This document shows, in pieces, positions 37,167 through 46,188 of a DNA stretch of 64,000 bases (the stretch's first letter is position 1; each line of letters opens with the position of its first letter). The notes under the pieces were generated by a model. That model was not told the origin of the DNA and ran no database searches. It was given only the letters and a program-made list of their open reading frames with translations. Source of the DNA: Gaiella sp038230035 (GTDB taxonomy: Bacteria; Actinomycetota; Thermoleophilia; Gaiellales; Gaiellaceae); assembly GCA_038230035.1 (NCBI GenBank), contig JBBRNX010000013.1, positions 1 through 64,000 on the forward strand, given 5' to 3'. The position numbers and the translations under genes were made by a program.

Positions 37167-37642
37167 CTCGGCACCTCCTGGAGAATTTCGCGGAGCTTCG
37201 CGTGTGCGGCATGCAGAGTCGCGGCCACCGTGCCGCGCTCGATGCCGAGGGTCATGGCGATCTGTTCGTAGTCGAGGTCCGCGTAGTGGCGCAGGAACAG
37301 AACTGTTCGCTGTCGTTCGGGGAGACCGGCGACCGCGACACGAATCTCGGGCCACTCGTCGGCGACGGGCACGGCTCGCTCCACCGAGCTTGCGAGTGGC
37401 ACGACCGCGCGGCGCTTCTCACTGAGGCACACATTCGTCAGGATCCGCCAGACCCACGTTTCGAGGCTGCTCTCGCCGCGGAACCTGGGGAGATCCGAGA
37501 CTGCGCGAACGAATGTGTCGTGCACGGCGTCCCGGGCCTGCTCGGTGTCGCCGAGTACGGCCGCCGCGACGCGGAGGAAGCGCGGATACCCCGCCTCATA
37601 GAGTCGTTCCAGGTCGACGTCGGTAAGCCGCACGCGCGTCAT
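37163..37642 (-). CDS. ECF-type RNA polymerase sigma factor
   Basis: A 159-residue sigma-70 family member with region 2 (FLRVAAAVLGDTEQARDAVH, DTFVRAVSDL, WVWRILTNVCL) and region 4 (LPERQRTVLFLRHYADLDYE, QIAMTLGIERGTVAATLHAA, HAKLREIL). There is no C-terminal extension. It is translated with the anti-sigma gene by ATGA overlap. AAGGGAG precedes its ATG. It lies in the middle of the glycan locus and diverges from a GT-C-like gene across 63 bases, so it probably tunes part of this locus in response to envelope stress. Confidence 0.88.
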   Translation of the reverse strand: MTRVRLTDVDLERLYEAGYPRFLRVAAAVLGDTEQARDAVHDTFVRAVSDLPRFRGESSLETWVWRILTNVCLSEKRRAVVPLASSVERAVPVADEWPEIRVAVAGLPERQRTVLFLRHYADLDYEQIAMTLGIERGTVAATLHAAHAKLREILQEVPR

Positions 37643-37705
37643 CTCCCTTCAGACGCGCGGGTCAGGCGTTTCGTTTACCAAGCCGAAGCCCCGACTACCA
37701 TCCTC

Positions 37706-39508
37706 GTGGTGCCGTTCGGGCTTCGCCCACGCCTGTCGCCTGGGGTGGCGGTGGCGGTGATCGCGCTGCTCTCGTTCGTCGTCTGCGCGGCGCTCGGGTA
37801 TGCGGCGTCTGTTCCGCGCTTCTTCATGGACGAGCTCTACTACATGAAGGCGGGAGTCTCGGTCGGGCAGGGTCACGGCCTGCAGTTCGAGGGCCGGTCG
37901 TGGGGTTACGGGCCGATCCTCCCGCTGCTCATCGGCGGACTCGTCAGGCTGACGGGCAGCCAGGAGACCACCTACACGCTCGTCAAGGTGGCGAACGCCG
38001 CGTTCTTCGCGCTCACGTTGGTGCCGATCTACCTCGTCTCGCGCAGGTTGCTCCGGCCATGGCCGAGCGTGGCCGTCGTCGCGCTGGCGGCGCTGATTCC
38101 GTCGTCGATGTACACGTCTGTCTCGATGACGGAGAGCCTCGGCTACCTCGTTGCCTGGTGGTCGATTTACGCGATCCTCCGTGCGCTGGAGCGCCCAGGC
38201 GTGGAGCGGCAGCTCGTCGCCATCGGCGCTGTGGCTCTTGCTATCGCAGCGCGTCCGCAGTTCGTCTCGCTCTTCGGCGGCTACCTGCTCGGCCTGGCGG
38301 TCGTGATAGCGATGACGCCGGGTCGCCGCCCGAGCGCGGCGTCCCTCTGGCCGACCGCGCTCGCGATCGTCGGCGGGCTCGGCTGGATCGCCCGCCCTCT
38401 CGTTCAGGGCCATGGAGTAGGGCGGTCACTCGGCTCGTACTCCTCTCTCGCGCAGTCGTACGACCCACTGCTGATCGGGAAATGGTTCGTCTACCACGTC
38501 GGCGATCTCGCTCTCTACCTCGGCGTCGTGCCACTCGTCGTCGCGCCGATCGTCGTCGTCCTGTGGTGGCGACGGGCTCGTACCGGCTCCGAGATCGACG
38601 CCGCGTTTCTCGCGTTGTTCGTCTCCCAGAACGTCGTCGGGATCGGGCTGATCGCTGCGTTTGCGAGCACGAGCGCAGGCCTCGGGATCCTGTACGACCG
38701 GTATCTCTTCTACCTCGTCCCGCTCTGGCTGCTGGTGTTCGTCGCGTGGCTCCGAGAGGGGATGCCGAAACCGATCAAGCCGCTCGCGGTTGGTGTGACA
38801 GGCGCGGTCGTTGCGGTCGGCACCCTGCCGTTCACGGTCGTGGGACGGCAGAGCTGGTTCCAGCATTTCGAAGCAGTGGCGACAGGCGTTTGGGGGAAGG
38901 CGGCGGTCGTCGTCGCGAAGGTGCCGCTCGTTTCGCTTCGCCTCGCGGGCGTCGTCTTCGCGGTCGCGATGGTCGGCGCCGTGGTGCGCGCGTCGCGGCG
39001 CCAAGGATGGATTCTGGTGGCCCTCGTCGCCGCGGTGCTGAGCGCGAACATGGCGCTCTCGTGGAGGTCGGCGTTCGTTCCCCAGGCGGCGTACGGGATC
39101 GGGCCGCGAGGCACCCGAACCTGGCTCGACGATGCCGTGGGCGCGCGTGCGAATGTGACTGTCCTGGTCGTGGGACGGGCGTGTGCTCTGGCCGGAGTCC
39201 AGCGCTTCTCGGCGCTCGAGACGGACTACTTCAACCGCTCCGTTCGCCGCGTCGTGTACCTCGGCGGCGAGGGCGGCGGCAACCCGACGGCGCTCACAGT
39301 GTTGAGCGACGGGCGCCTAGCCAAGCGCTCTGGCGCTGCCCTCGACGCGGCGTATGTGGTGGCGCCGCCGGGTGTCGATCTCGTAGGTAGTCGGCTTGCA
39401 ACCGGGATGCCGACGGGTCTCGTCCTGTGGCGCACCGGGGGAGCAATGCGAGCGAGGAGCGCCCGGTCGGACAAGGCGCTCCTCGCGACTGCGTGTCGCT
39501 CTATGTGA
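37706..39508 (+). CDS. GT-C-like membrane glycosyltransferase
   Basis: A 600-residue polytopic protein with about 11 helices and a soluble end of about 150 residues. The first loop has PRFFMDELYYMKAGVSVG with the acidic DE pair expected of GT-C donors, and SWGYGPILPLLIGGLVRLTG follows. The RPQFVSLFGGYLLGL helix and the later YDRYLFYLVPLW segment are typical of actinobacterial GT-C proteins. Tandem GTG codons at 37706 and 37709 are the only suitable starts. It would move sugars from lipid carriers outside the membrane. Its end overlaps the tail of the convergent TIG-repeat gene by eight bases. Confidence 0.72.
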   Translation: MVPFGLRPRLSPGVAVAVIALLSFVVCAALGYAASVPRFFMDELYYMKAGVSVGQGHGLQFEGRSWGYGPILPLLIGGLVRLTGSQETTYTLVKVANAAFFALTLVPIYLVSRRLLRPWPSVAVVALAALIPSSMYTSVSMTESLGYLVAWWSIYAILRALERPGVERQLVAIGAVALAIAARPQFVSLFGGYLLGLAVVIAMTPGRRPSAASLWPTALAIVGGLGWIARPLVQGHGVGRSLGSYSSLAQSYDPLLIGKWFVYHVGDLALYLGVVPLVVAPIVVVLWWRRARTGSEIDAAFLALFVSQNVVGIGLIAAFASTSAGLGILYDRYLFYLVPLWLLVFVAWLREGMPKPIKPLAVGVTGAVVAVGTLPFTVVGRQSWFQHFEAVATGVWGKAAVVVAKVPLVSLRLAGVVFAVAMVGAVVRASRRQGWILVALVAAVLSANMALSWRSAFVPQAAYGIGPRGTRTWLDDAVGARANVTVLVVGRACALAGVQRFSALETDYFNRSVRRVVYLGGEGGGNPTALTVLSDGRLAKRSGAALDAAYVVAPPGVDLVGSRLATGMPTGLVLWRTGGAMRARSARSDKALLATACRSM

Positions 39509-41345
39509 CTGTGAAGCAGCCAGTGCAGATGCCGGAGGCACCGCCGGGGTTGGTGACGGTGACGTTTCGCGCGCCGACCGCGGCGACGCCGTGCACGGTG
39601 ACGTTCAGAGTCAGCGTCGTGCTGTTGACGAACGTCGTGGAGTTGACCTGCGCGTAGGTGCCGGAGAACGAGACCGTGGCGCCGCTGATAAAGCCGGTGC
39701 CGGAAACAGTCACCGTCCTGGCAACCGAGCCGCGGGCCAAGGATGATGGGCTGGTCGAGGTCACGGTCGGTGGCGAGCCGCTGACCGTCCCAACCGTGAA
39801 GCAGGCCGTACAGGTTGCGGAGGCGCCGCCAGGGTTGGTGACAGTGACATCACGAGTGCCGAGTGCGGCGACGCCATGGATGGTGACGTTGGCTGTCAGC
39901 TGCGTGTTCGACACGAAGCTCGTCGAGTTGACCTGGACGTAGGTGCCCGAGAACGACGCGACAGCGCCCGACGCAAAGCCGGTGCCGTTCACACTGATCA
40001 GCTTGTTGTTGACCCCGCGCGGAGACGAGGACGGGCTCGTCGAGGTCACGGTCGGTGGCGAGCCGCTGACCGTCCCAACCGTGAAGCAGGCCGTACAGGT
40101 TGCGGAGGCGCCGCCAGGGTTGGTGACCGTGACATCACGAGTGCCGAGTGCGGCGACGCCATGGATGGTGACGTTGGCTGTCAGCTGCGTGCTCGACACG
40201 AAGCTCGTCGAGTTGACCTGGACGTAGGTGCCCGAGAACGACGCGACGGCGCCCGACGCAAAGCCGGTGCCGTTCACGGTGACGAGGATGTTGTTGACCC
40301 CGCGCGGAGACGAGGACGGGCTCGTCGACGTCACGGTCGGCGGCGGTCCGGCGACGCCGTACGTCAGGACGCAGGCGTTGTCGGAGTTGCTCCACTCCTG
40401 CTGGAGGTAGTACTTCTGGCCGTTGATCAGCTGGTTGTACTTCGCCCCGCTGGCCCCGCCGAGTGTCGTACCGAAGTCCCAGGCGCACTCGTCCCCATTC
40501 TCGTAGCCGAACGAGTCATACCAGGCGGTCAACAGCGGATCGGTGATCGCTTCGTTGTGCTCGTGGCTTGTGACGTTGATCGTGGGGTCGGCGTCGTCAC
40601 CGTTCGGATGCTCGCCTGCGTCGCACGCGCTCGGAGCCGTCATGGTGTACGGCTGGTTTGCGTAGATCAGCGCGTTGCTACCGGTTCCGATGTTTCCGTG
40701 GTAGGCGCAGTAATCGCTGAACGCGCACGCCGACCCGTCGTCGAAGCAGCTTCCGATGTTCTTGGCGGTGAACATGAAGAACATCGTGGTCTTGTTGCGC
40801 GTCCAGCTGTTCAGCGTCGCTACGCGCTGGATCTCGGCGATGATCTGACTATCGGTGAGGCAGGCTGACGTGGCCGGGACCGTGTCCGTACACCCGTTCG
40901 TCGGGAGAGCCTGGGTGTCGAGATACGACCCTCCGAACGCGGAGCTGTACAGGACGTTGCCGCTCGTTGAGTCCGTGTACTGCGTATCGCTCGCGTAGAC
41001 GTTGCTCGTCGATCCGCTCGCAGCTCCAACATCGCCGAAGTAACGGTCGATCAGGGCCTTGTACTGACCACTTACCGTGTAGCCGGACGGAACCCAGTAG
41101 ATCGCGTACGTCTTGTTGGTCTTCATGATGGGGCCACCGTGGTAGATCAGCGGTGGCGAGCCGAGCGGGCTTGTCGCAGCTGTGGTCGTGATGTTCTTCC
41201 TTGACGGAACGACGCCGCTCCTCCCTCCGGAGCGCGGGCCCGACGCCGACGCCGATGTCGTGGCCGAGGATGGGGAAAGGAACGCCAGACCGGCGATCAC
41301 GGCGGTGATGCTGACGGCGATGACGTTTCTCTTCCGCGCGGACAT
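39501..41345 (-). CDS. Secreted EXORDIUM-like protein with three TIG repeats
   Basis: A 614-residue protein starting at ATG 41345 with AAGGAG upstream. A signal peptide is clear (MSARKRNVIAVSITAVIAGL, cleavage near ATTSASA). Residues about 60-340 form a domain with YAIYWVPSGYTVSGQYKALI and SHEHNEAITDPLLTAWYDS, resembling plant EXORDIUM/PHI-1 and metallopeptidase-like folds (HE.NEAITDP). Three IPT/TIG units follow (TVTSTSPSS.., about 95 residues each), with the first two in the protein nearly identical. There is no sortase signal. It is probably secreted and may bind cell-surface glycans; the metalloprotease role is uncertain. Confidence 0.78.
   Translation of the reverse strand: MSARKRNVIAVSITAVIAGLAFLSPSSATTSASASGPRSGGRSGVVPSRKNITTTAATSPLGSPPLIYHGGPIMKTNKTYAIYWVPSGYTVSGQYKALIDRYFGDVGAASGSTSNVYASDTQYTDSTSGNVLYSSAFGGSYLDTQALPTNGCTDTVPATSACLTDSQIIAEIQRVATLNSWTRNKTTMFFMFTAKNIGSCFDDGSACAFSDYCAYHGNIGTGSNALIYANQPYTMTAPSACDAGEHPNGDDADPTINVTSHEHNEAITDPLLTAWYDSFGYENGDECAWDFGTTLGGASGAKYNQLINGQKYYLQQEWSNSDNACVLTYGVAGPPPTVTSTSPSSSPRGVNNILVTVNGTGFASGAVASFSGTYVQVNSTSFVSSTQLTANVTIHGVAALGTRDVTVTNPGGASATCTACFTVGTVSGSPPTVTSTSPSSSPRGVNNKLISVNGTGFASGAVASFSGTYVQVNSTSFVSNTQLTANVTIHGVAALGTRDVTVTNPGGASATCTACFTVGTVSGSPPTVTSTSPSSLARGSVARTVTVSGTGFISGATVSFSGTYAQVNSTTFVNSTTLTLNVTVHGVAAVGARNVTVTNPGGASGICTGCFTVT
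39780..40330. repeat. Near-identical 285-base direct repeats (TIG units)
   Basis: Two 285-base units (about 39770-40055 and 40055-40340) inside the TIG-repeat gene differ at only a handful of bases. A third unit (39501-39770) is more diverged. The period is exactly 95 codons. Near identity at DNA level points to recent duplication or gene conversion. Confidence 0.8.
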
Positions 41346-41530
41346 GTGGCTCCTTCGGTTGTGTCCCATGGCCGGCCGGCTGGCTGGTGGAGGTGGGCGA
41401 ACGGTAGCCGTGAAGTTGAGTCGCGGCAATCGCCCATTCCAGGGGCGCGAGCGGTGTCCTCCGTTCGCTGCCCTGAGTACCATCGAACGACGAGACGTCG
41501 GGATTCTCCCGGCTTGACAAGGAGGGATCG

Positions 41531-42589
41531 GTGCGGGAACTCGTCCTCGGTGGCACGCGCGTCGCAGACGACACGCGCTGCTACGTGATCGCGGAGGTCG
41601 GGAACAACCACCAGGGCTCACTCGACCGGGCGATGGAGCTGATCGCGGCGGCCAAGGAGTGCGGGGTCGACGCGGTCAAGCTGCAGAAGCGCGACAACCG
41701 CAGGCTCTTCACGAGCGCCCTCTACGACCAGCCGTACGAGAACGAGAACAGCTTCGGCCCGACCTACGGCGCCCACCGGGAGGCGCTCGAGTTCGACCGG
41801 GACGAATGGCAGGAGCTGATGCGGTTTGCCGCCAGCATCGACCTGCCGCTCTTTGCGACTGCGTTCGACGAGCCGAGCGCCGACTTCCTTGCGGATCTCG
41901 ACACGCCGGCGTTCAAGGTTGCGTCGGCTGACATCGTGAACACCCCGCTCCTACGCCACATCGCCGCCCACGGCAAGCCGATCGTCCTCTCGACCGGCGG
42001 CGCGACGCTCGAAGACGTTGACCGCGCGGTCGCGGCGATCCTGCCGCTCAACACGCAGCTCTGCGTCCTCCAGTGCACCGCCGCTTATCCCGTGGAGGTG
42101 GAGGAGCTCAATCTCAACGTGATCACCACGCTGCGCGAGCGCTATCCCGAGGTCGTGATCGGGCTCTCGGATCACCAGAACGGGATCTCGATGGCGCTCG
42201 TCGCCTACATGCTCGGAGCTCGCGTGACCGAGAAGCACTTCACGTTGAACCACGCGTGGAAGGGCACTGACCACGCGTTTTCGCTGATGCCGGAGGGGAT
42301 GCGCAAGCTCGTTCGCGACCTGCGCCGTGTGCCGGACGCGCTCGGAGACGGCGACAAGCGGCGGCTCGAGAGCGAGGAGAAGCCGCTCGCGAAGATGGGG
42401 AAGAAGCTCGTTGCTGCGCACCCGCTCGCTGCAGGGCACGTTCTTGCGCAGGGCGATCTCGTGGCGAAGTCGCCCGCGGACGGCGGCTTGCCGCCGTACG
42501 AACTCGACGGACTGCTGGGCCGGCAACTCGTTCGTGCGCTCACGGTCGACGAGGACATCGCGCTCGCCGACGTCGGAGCTAGGCCGTGA
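41531..42589 (+). CDS. NeuB-family 3-deoxy-ulosonic acid synthase
   Basis: A 352-residue enzyme of the sialic/legionaminic acid synthase family, which condenses phosphoenolpyruvate with an aldose or N-acetylhexosamine. It has the PEP loop AEVGNNHQGS (21-30), DAVKLQKRDNRRLF, CTAAYP and the metal-ligand region TEKHFTLNHAWKGTDHAFSL. The C-terminal 65 residues are an antifreeze/SAF-like domain (KLVAAHPLAAGHVLAQGDLV). GGAGGGATCG precedes the GTG start. It heads a seven-gene run coupled by 4-base overlaps. No NeuC-type epimerase is present nearby, so the sugar substrate is unlikely to be plain ManNAc made locally. Confidence 0.88.
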   Translation: MRELVLGGTRVADDTRCYVIAEVGNNHQGSLDRAMELIAAAKECGVDAVKLQKRDNRRLFTSALYDQPYENENSFGPTYGAHREALEFDRDEWQELMRFAASIDLPLFATAFDEPSADFLADLDTPAFKVASADIVNTPLLRHIAAHGKPIVLSTGGATLEDVDRAVAAILPLNTQLCVLQCTAAYPVEVEELNLNVITTLRERYPEVVIGLSDHQNGISMALVAYMLGARVTEKHFTLNHAWKGTDHAFSLMPEGMRKLVRDLRRVPDALGDGDKRRLESEEKPLAKMGKKLVAAHPLAAGHVLAQGDLVAKSPADGGLPPYELDGLLGRQLVRALTVDEDIALADVGARP

Positions 42590-43077
42590 CCGAGCTGGCG
42601 GACGTCCGACTTGTGGTCTTCGACTTCGACGGCGTCTTCACCGACAACAGAGTCTGGACGAGCGAGACCGGCGCCGAGAGCGTCGCCTGCTCGCGGAGGG
42701 ACGCGCACGGCTTGCGTCGCCTCGACGAGGTCGGCGTCGAGTACGTGATCGTCTCGGGCGAGACGAACCCGGTGGTCGCGGCGCGGGCGGCGAAGCTGCG
42801 TGCCGACTGTTTCCAGGCCGTCGAGGACAAGCTCCCTGTTGTCCGAGCCGAAGCAGCCGGACGCGGGATCTCGCTCGACGTCGTGGCATACGTCGGGAAC
42901 GACATCAACGACACGGCGTGCCTCGCTGCGGTCGGCCTGCCGGTCGTCCCGTCGGATGCCTGGCCCGAGGTCATCCCGCTGGCGCGCCTCGTACTCTCCC
43001 GCTGCGGCGGGAACGGCTGCGTGCGGGAGCTGTGCGACGCGATCTGGCACGCGCGCCGCGCTGAGGTCGCAGCATGA
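42586..43077 (+). CDS. KdsC-like HAD phosphatase
   Basis: A 163-residue capless HAD of the KdsC/8-phosphatase group. Motif I is VFDFDGVFTDN (D13, D15), motif II VSGETNP, motif III lysine in EDKLP, and motif IV YVGNDINDTA. In related pathways it removes a phosphate from the product of the NeuB/KdsA-type synthase. This suggests that the synthase here makes a phosphorylated ulosonic acid. Start GTG is inside the synthase stop (GTGA), and the stop overlaps the SDR start. Confidence 0.87.
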   Translation: MTELADVRLVVFDFDGVFTDNRVWTSETGAESVACSRRDAHGLRRLDEVGVEYVIVSGETNPVVAARAAKLRADCFQAVEDKLPVVRAEAAGRGISLDVVAYVGNDINDTACLAAVGLPVVPSDAWPEVIPLARLVLSRCGGNGCVRELCDAIWHARRAEVAA

Positions 43078-43892
43078 GCGATCCGCTCTTCGACCTTTCC
43101 GAGCGGGTTGCAGTCGTGACGGGCGGAATGGGCCAGCTCGGCGCCGAGTACGCGGCGGCGCTGGCGGCGCGCGGGATGAAGGTCGCGATCTTCGACCTTA
43201 CGACCGAACTGAGGCCTGGCGTAGCGGATCTCTCGGCTGGTCTCGCCGATGACACGATCCGCGCGTTCGAGGTCGACGTCACAGATCGGGCGGCGATCGA
43301 GCGCGCGACCGAGGAGCTCGTCGCCGGCTGGGGCGTCCCGCACCTGCTCGTCAACAACGCCGGCCTCGACTCACCGCCGGACGCGCCGGCGGAGGAGGTC
43401 GGCCCGTTCGAGGACTTCCCGGTTGAGTCATTCGATCGCGTGATGGACGTCAACGTGAAGGGGACGCTGCTCTGCTGCCAGGTCGTCGGCGGGCGGATGG
43501 CTGCAGCCGGCCGGGGCTCGATCGTCAACATCTCGTCGATCTACGGGCTGCTCTCGCCCGTGCAGTCGCTGTACGACTTCCGGCGCGACGCGGGCGAGAC
43601 GTTCGTCAAGCCGGTCGCCTACTCGGTGTCGAAATCGGCCGTGCTGAACCTGACGCGCTACCTCGCGACGTACTGGGCTAGAAGCGGCGTGCGTGTGAAC
43701 ACGCTGACTCTTGCAGGAGTTGCTGACGCGCAGCCCGAGGCGTTCGTGGACGCGTACTCGGCGCGGATGCCGCTCGGTCGCATGGCCGAGCCCGGCGAGT
43801 ACGTGGGCGCGGTGGTCTTCCTCGCGTCGGACGCGTCCTCGTATGTCACCGGGTCGAACCTCGTGGTCGACGGCGGCTGGTCGGCCTGGTGA
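43074..43892 (+). CDS. SDR-family sugar oxidoreductase
   Basis: A 272-residue classical SDR: TGGMGQLG (16-23) for NAD(P), NNAG, Ser in VNISSIYG, and the catalytic Y..SK in AYSVSKSAVLN. The SSIYGLLSP insertion before the catalytic Tyr is longer than in short fatty-acid-type reductases. It probably oxidises or reduces a hydroxyl of the sugar acid or its precursor. Both its start (ATGA) and its stop overlap neighbours by four bases. Confidence 0.85.
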   Translation: MSDPLFDLSERVAVVTGGMGQLGAEYAAALAARGMKVAIFDLTTELRPGVADLSAGLADDTIRAFEVDVTDRAAIERATEELVAGWGVPHLLVNNAGLDSPPDAPAEEVGPFEDFPVESFDRVMDVNVKGTLLCCQVVGGRMAAAGRGSIVNISSIYGLLSPVQSLYDFRRDAGETFVKPVAYSVSKSAVLNLTRYLATYWARSGVRVNTLTLAGVADAQPEAFVDAYSARMPLGRMAEPGEYVGAVVFLASDASSYVTGSNLVVDGGWSAW

Positions 43893-45304
43893 GCCAGGAC
43901 GACATTCCCAATCTGATCGACGGGGAAGACCGGCCGGCCGTGTCCGGCGAGTGGCTCGACAAGCATCGTCCGGCGGACGGCAGTGTGCTCTGCCGTATCG
44001 CGCGCTCCGGCGCTGAGGACGCCGCTGGAGCTGTCGCAGCCGCGCGCCTCGCTCAACGCGGTTGGGCCGAGCGAACGCCGGTCGAGCGCGGCGACCTCGT
44101 ACGCGATATCGCCCTCGCACTGCGAGACCGGCGCGAGGAGCTCTCGGCTGTTGTGGCCGAGGAAATCGGGAAGCCGATGGAGCTCGCGCTCGGTGAGACC
44201 GACTCAGCAATCGAAATGGGCTTCTTCGTCGCCGGTGAGGGTCGCCGGTCGTACGGCAGGACGATGCCGGCCAGCGTGGCGCATCGGACCGTGCTCACGA
44301 TCAGGCGCCCTGTTGGCGTGGCGGCGCTCCTGACCTCGTTCAACACGCCACTGCCGAACGTCGCCTGGAAAGCTTTTCCCTCGATCCTCTGCGGCAACGC
44401 CTCGGTGCTGAAGCCGTCCGAGCACGCGCCGGTGTCGGCTCATCTGTTCGCGCGGATCGCCCACGACGTCGGCCTTCCCGCCGGTGTCTTGAACGTCCTC
44501 CAGGGGAAGGGCGACGAGGCTGGAGCGGCGCTGATCGCCCAGGACTGCGACCTCGTGAGCTTCACGGGCTCCGCAGAGACGGGGCGCACGATCCAGCGCA
44601 GCGTCGGTCTCGCCAAGCTCTGCCTCGAGCTCGGCGGCAAGAACGCGCTTGTGGTGTGTGACGACGCTGACCTCGACGATGCCGTCCGCTGGACGATCGC
44701 GTCGGCGTTTTCGAACGCGGGTCAGAGGTGCGCGGCGGCGAGTCGCGTCGTCGTCTTCGACGAGATCTACGACGAGTTCAGAGGCAGACTCGCGAAAGCA
44801 ACCGAGGCGCTCGCTCCAGAGCTCGTCGTGTCGGCGGAGAGCCGTGACCGGATACTGGCGGCGGTCTCGTCTGCGGTAGCCGCCGGCGCAGGGGTCGTCG
44901 TGGGGGGTGGCCCCAGCCGGGGGGCAGGGTACGAGGTCGCGCCGACCGTGCTGGAGAACGTGGCTTCGTCGGCAGCTATCTCGTGCACCGAGCTCTTCGG
45001 TCCGGTCGCGATCCTCTATCGCGTCGCGGGGCTGGATGAGGCGATCGACCTGGTCAACGACTCGCCGTACGGTCTGACCGCTGCGATCCACACCGCGAGC
45101 CTGCACCGGGCGATGCGTTTCGCGGAGCTGGCAGAGGCGGGTGTCGTCGTCGTCAACGGCGGTACGCACGGCAGCGAGCCCCACATGGGTTTCGGCGGTG
45201 TCAAGCAATCCGGCAATGGTTGGAAGGAGGCAGGCATGGAAGCACTCGAGGTCTACAGCGATGTGCGATACGTCAACCTGATCTCCGACCCCTCGAAAAC
45301 GTGA
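43889..45304 (+). CDS. Aldehyde dehydrogenase family enzyme
   Basis: A 471-residue ALDH with FTGSAETGRTIQ, the glutamate in CLELGGKN and the catalytic cysteine in FSNAGQRCAAASRVV. Length fits the superfamily. It would oxidise an aldehyde to an acid with NAD(P)+, for instance a sugar semialdehyde. This is unusual inside a NeuB-type gene run. Start GTG overlaps the SDR stop (GTGA). The enzyme end (MGFGGVKQSGNGWKEAG) is normal. Confidence 0.88.
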   Translation: MSQDDIPNLIDGEDRPAVSGEWLDKHRPADGSVLCRIARSGAEDAAGAVAAARLAQRGWAERTPVERGDLVRDIALALRDRREELSAVVAEEIGKPMELALGETDSAIEMGFFVAGEGRRSYGRTMPASVAHRTVLTIRRPVGVAALLTSFNTPLPNVAWKAFPSILCGNASVLKPSEHAPVSAHLFARIAHDVGLPAGVLNVLQGKGDEAGAALIAQDCDLVSFTGSAETGRTIQRSVGLAKLCLELGGKNALVVCDDADLDDAVRWTIASAFSNAGQRCAAASRVVVFDEIYDEFRGRLAKATEALAPELVVSAESRDRILAAVSSAVAAGAGVVVGGGPSRGAGYEVAPTVLENVASSAAISCTELFGPVAILYRVAGLDEAIDLVNDSPYGLTAAIHTASLHRAMRFAELAEAGVVVVNGGTHGSEPHMGFGGVKQSGNGWKEAGMEALEVYSDVRYVNLISDPSKT

Positions 45305-46188
45305 CGACCGTTGCCGTGCTCGGCCCTGGCGCCGTCGGCGGGGCTTTGGCCGTGCACCTGTCGCTCGCCGGGCAGAAGGTCGTGTGCATAGCTCGGAAGG
45401 AGACCGCGGAGCCGATCATCGCCAACGGCCTGACCCTCGAGCTCGGCGAGCAGAGGGTGACTGCCTGGCCCGAGGTCGTGGAGCTGCTCGGTGACCCGGT
45501 CGATCTTCTTCTCGTCGCCGTGAAGGCGCCGGGGCTCGACAAGTCTCTCGGAAGGGTGTCGCGCGAGGCTGTAGCGGACGGCATCGTGGTCTCGCTCTTG
45601 AACGGTCTCGAGCACGTCGGGACAATTCGCGATCGCCTTGGCGCGAAGACAGCTGCGGGCAGCGTCTCGCGCTTCCAGGCTGTCCGCGACGGGCCGGCAC
45701 ACATCGTCCAGCTGACAGAGACGCTCGTCGTCACCGCCGCTTCGGACGATGTGTCCGCCGAGCAGCTATCGGTGGCACTCGAGCCGCTCGTCGCGGCTGG
45801 CGTGGACGTCCGTATCGGAACGAGTGAGCGGGCGGTGCTGTGGGACAAGGCCGCCCGCCTCGGACCGCTTGCGGCGGTAACGGCGTTGAGCCAGAAGCCG
45901 GTGGGCGAATTGCGCACGGATCCGGAGTGGCGCGCGACGCTCAGCGCTGCGATCGAGGAGAGCTGTGCGGTTGCAGCGGCGGCTGGTGTCTCGATCTCGC
46001 CGGCCGACCAGTGGGCTGTCGTCGAGGCGATGTCCGGTGACCTGACGACGTCGACCGCTCGCGATGTTGCCGCCGGGGCGCCCTCCGAACTCGATGCGAT
46101 TGCCGGTGCGATTGTCCGTGCCGGCCGCCGCCACGGTGTGCCGACGCCGGTTCTCGACTCCTTGCTCGCCAAGCTGGAGGGCGCGTGA
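45301..46188 (+). CDS. Ketopantoate reductase-like 2-keto acid reductase
   Basis: A 295-residue PanE/ApbA-type protein. It has VLGPGAVGGALAVHLSLAG for NADP, DLLLVAVKA with the usual Lys, and LLNGLEH for the N-G-x segment. The second catalytic region reads LWDKAARLGPLAAVTAL; the Lys is kept, but the Asn normally in K...N...NP.TAL is not visible. Such change would be expected if the substrate is not ketopantoate. In this operon it may reduce a 2-keto sugar acid. GTG start overlaps the ALDH stop, so it is translationally coupled. Confidence 0.82.
   Translation: MTTVAVLGPGAVGGALAVHLSLAGQKVVCIARKETAEPIIANGLTLELGEQRVTAWPEVVELLGDPVDLLLVAVKAPGLDKSLGRVSREAVADGIVVSLLNGLEHVGTIRDRLGAKTAAGSVSRFQAVRDGPAHIVQLTETLVVTAASDDVSAEQLSVALEPLVAAGVDVRIGTSERAVLWDKAARLGPLAAVTALSQKPVGELRTDPEWRATLSAAIEESCAVAAAAGVSISPADQWAVVEAMSGDLTTSTARDVAAGAPSELDAIAGAIVRAGRRHGVPTPVLDSLLAKLEGA

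Noticed and set aside
37046..37705. Upstream extension of the GT-C-like protein by 220 codons
   Set aside because: It runs antisense through the sigma and anti-sigma genes, which have clear domains.
39501..40340. Direct repeats as a CRISPR or mobile element
   Set aside because: The repeats keep the reading frame, have a 95-codon period and encode TIG domains.
41512..41530. TTGACA before the NeuB gene as a -35 promoter element
   Set aside because: A -10 box at proper distance would lie inside the coding region, and the element sits right at the GGAGGG ribosome site.
41345..41621. Upstream extension of the TIG-repeat protein
   Set aside because: The extra 92 residues are Arg/Pro-rich and would precede the signal peptide. 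AAGGAG before the ATG at 41345 fixes the start.
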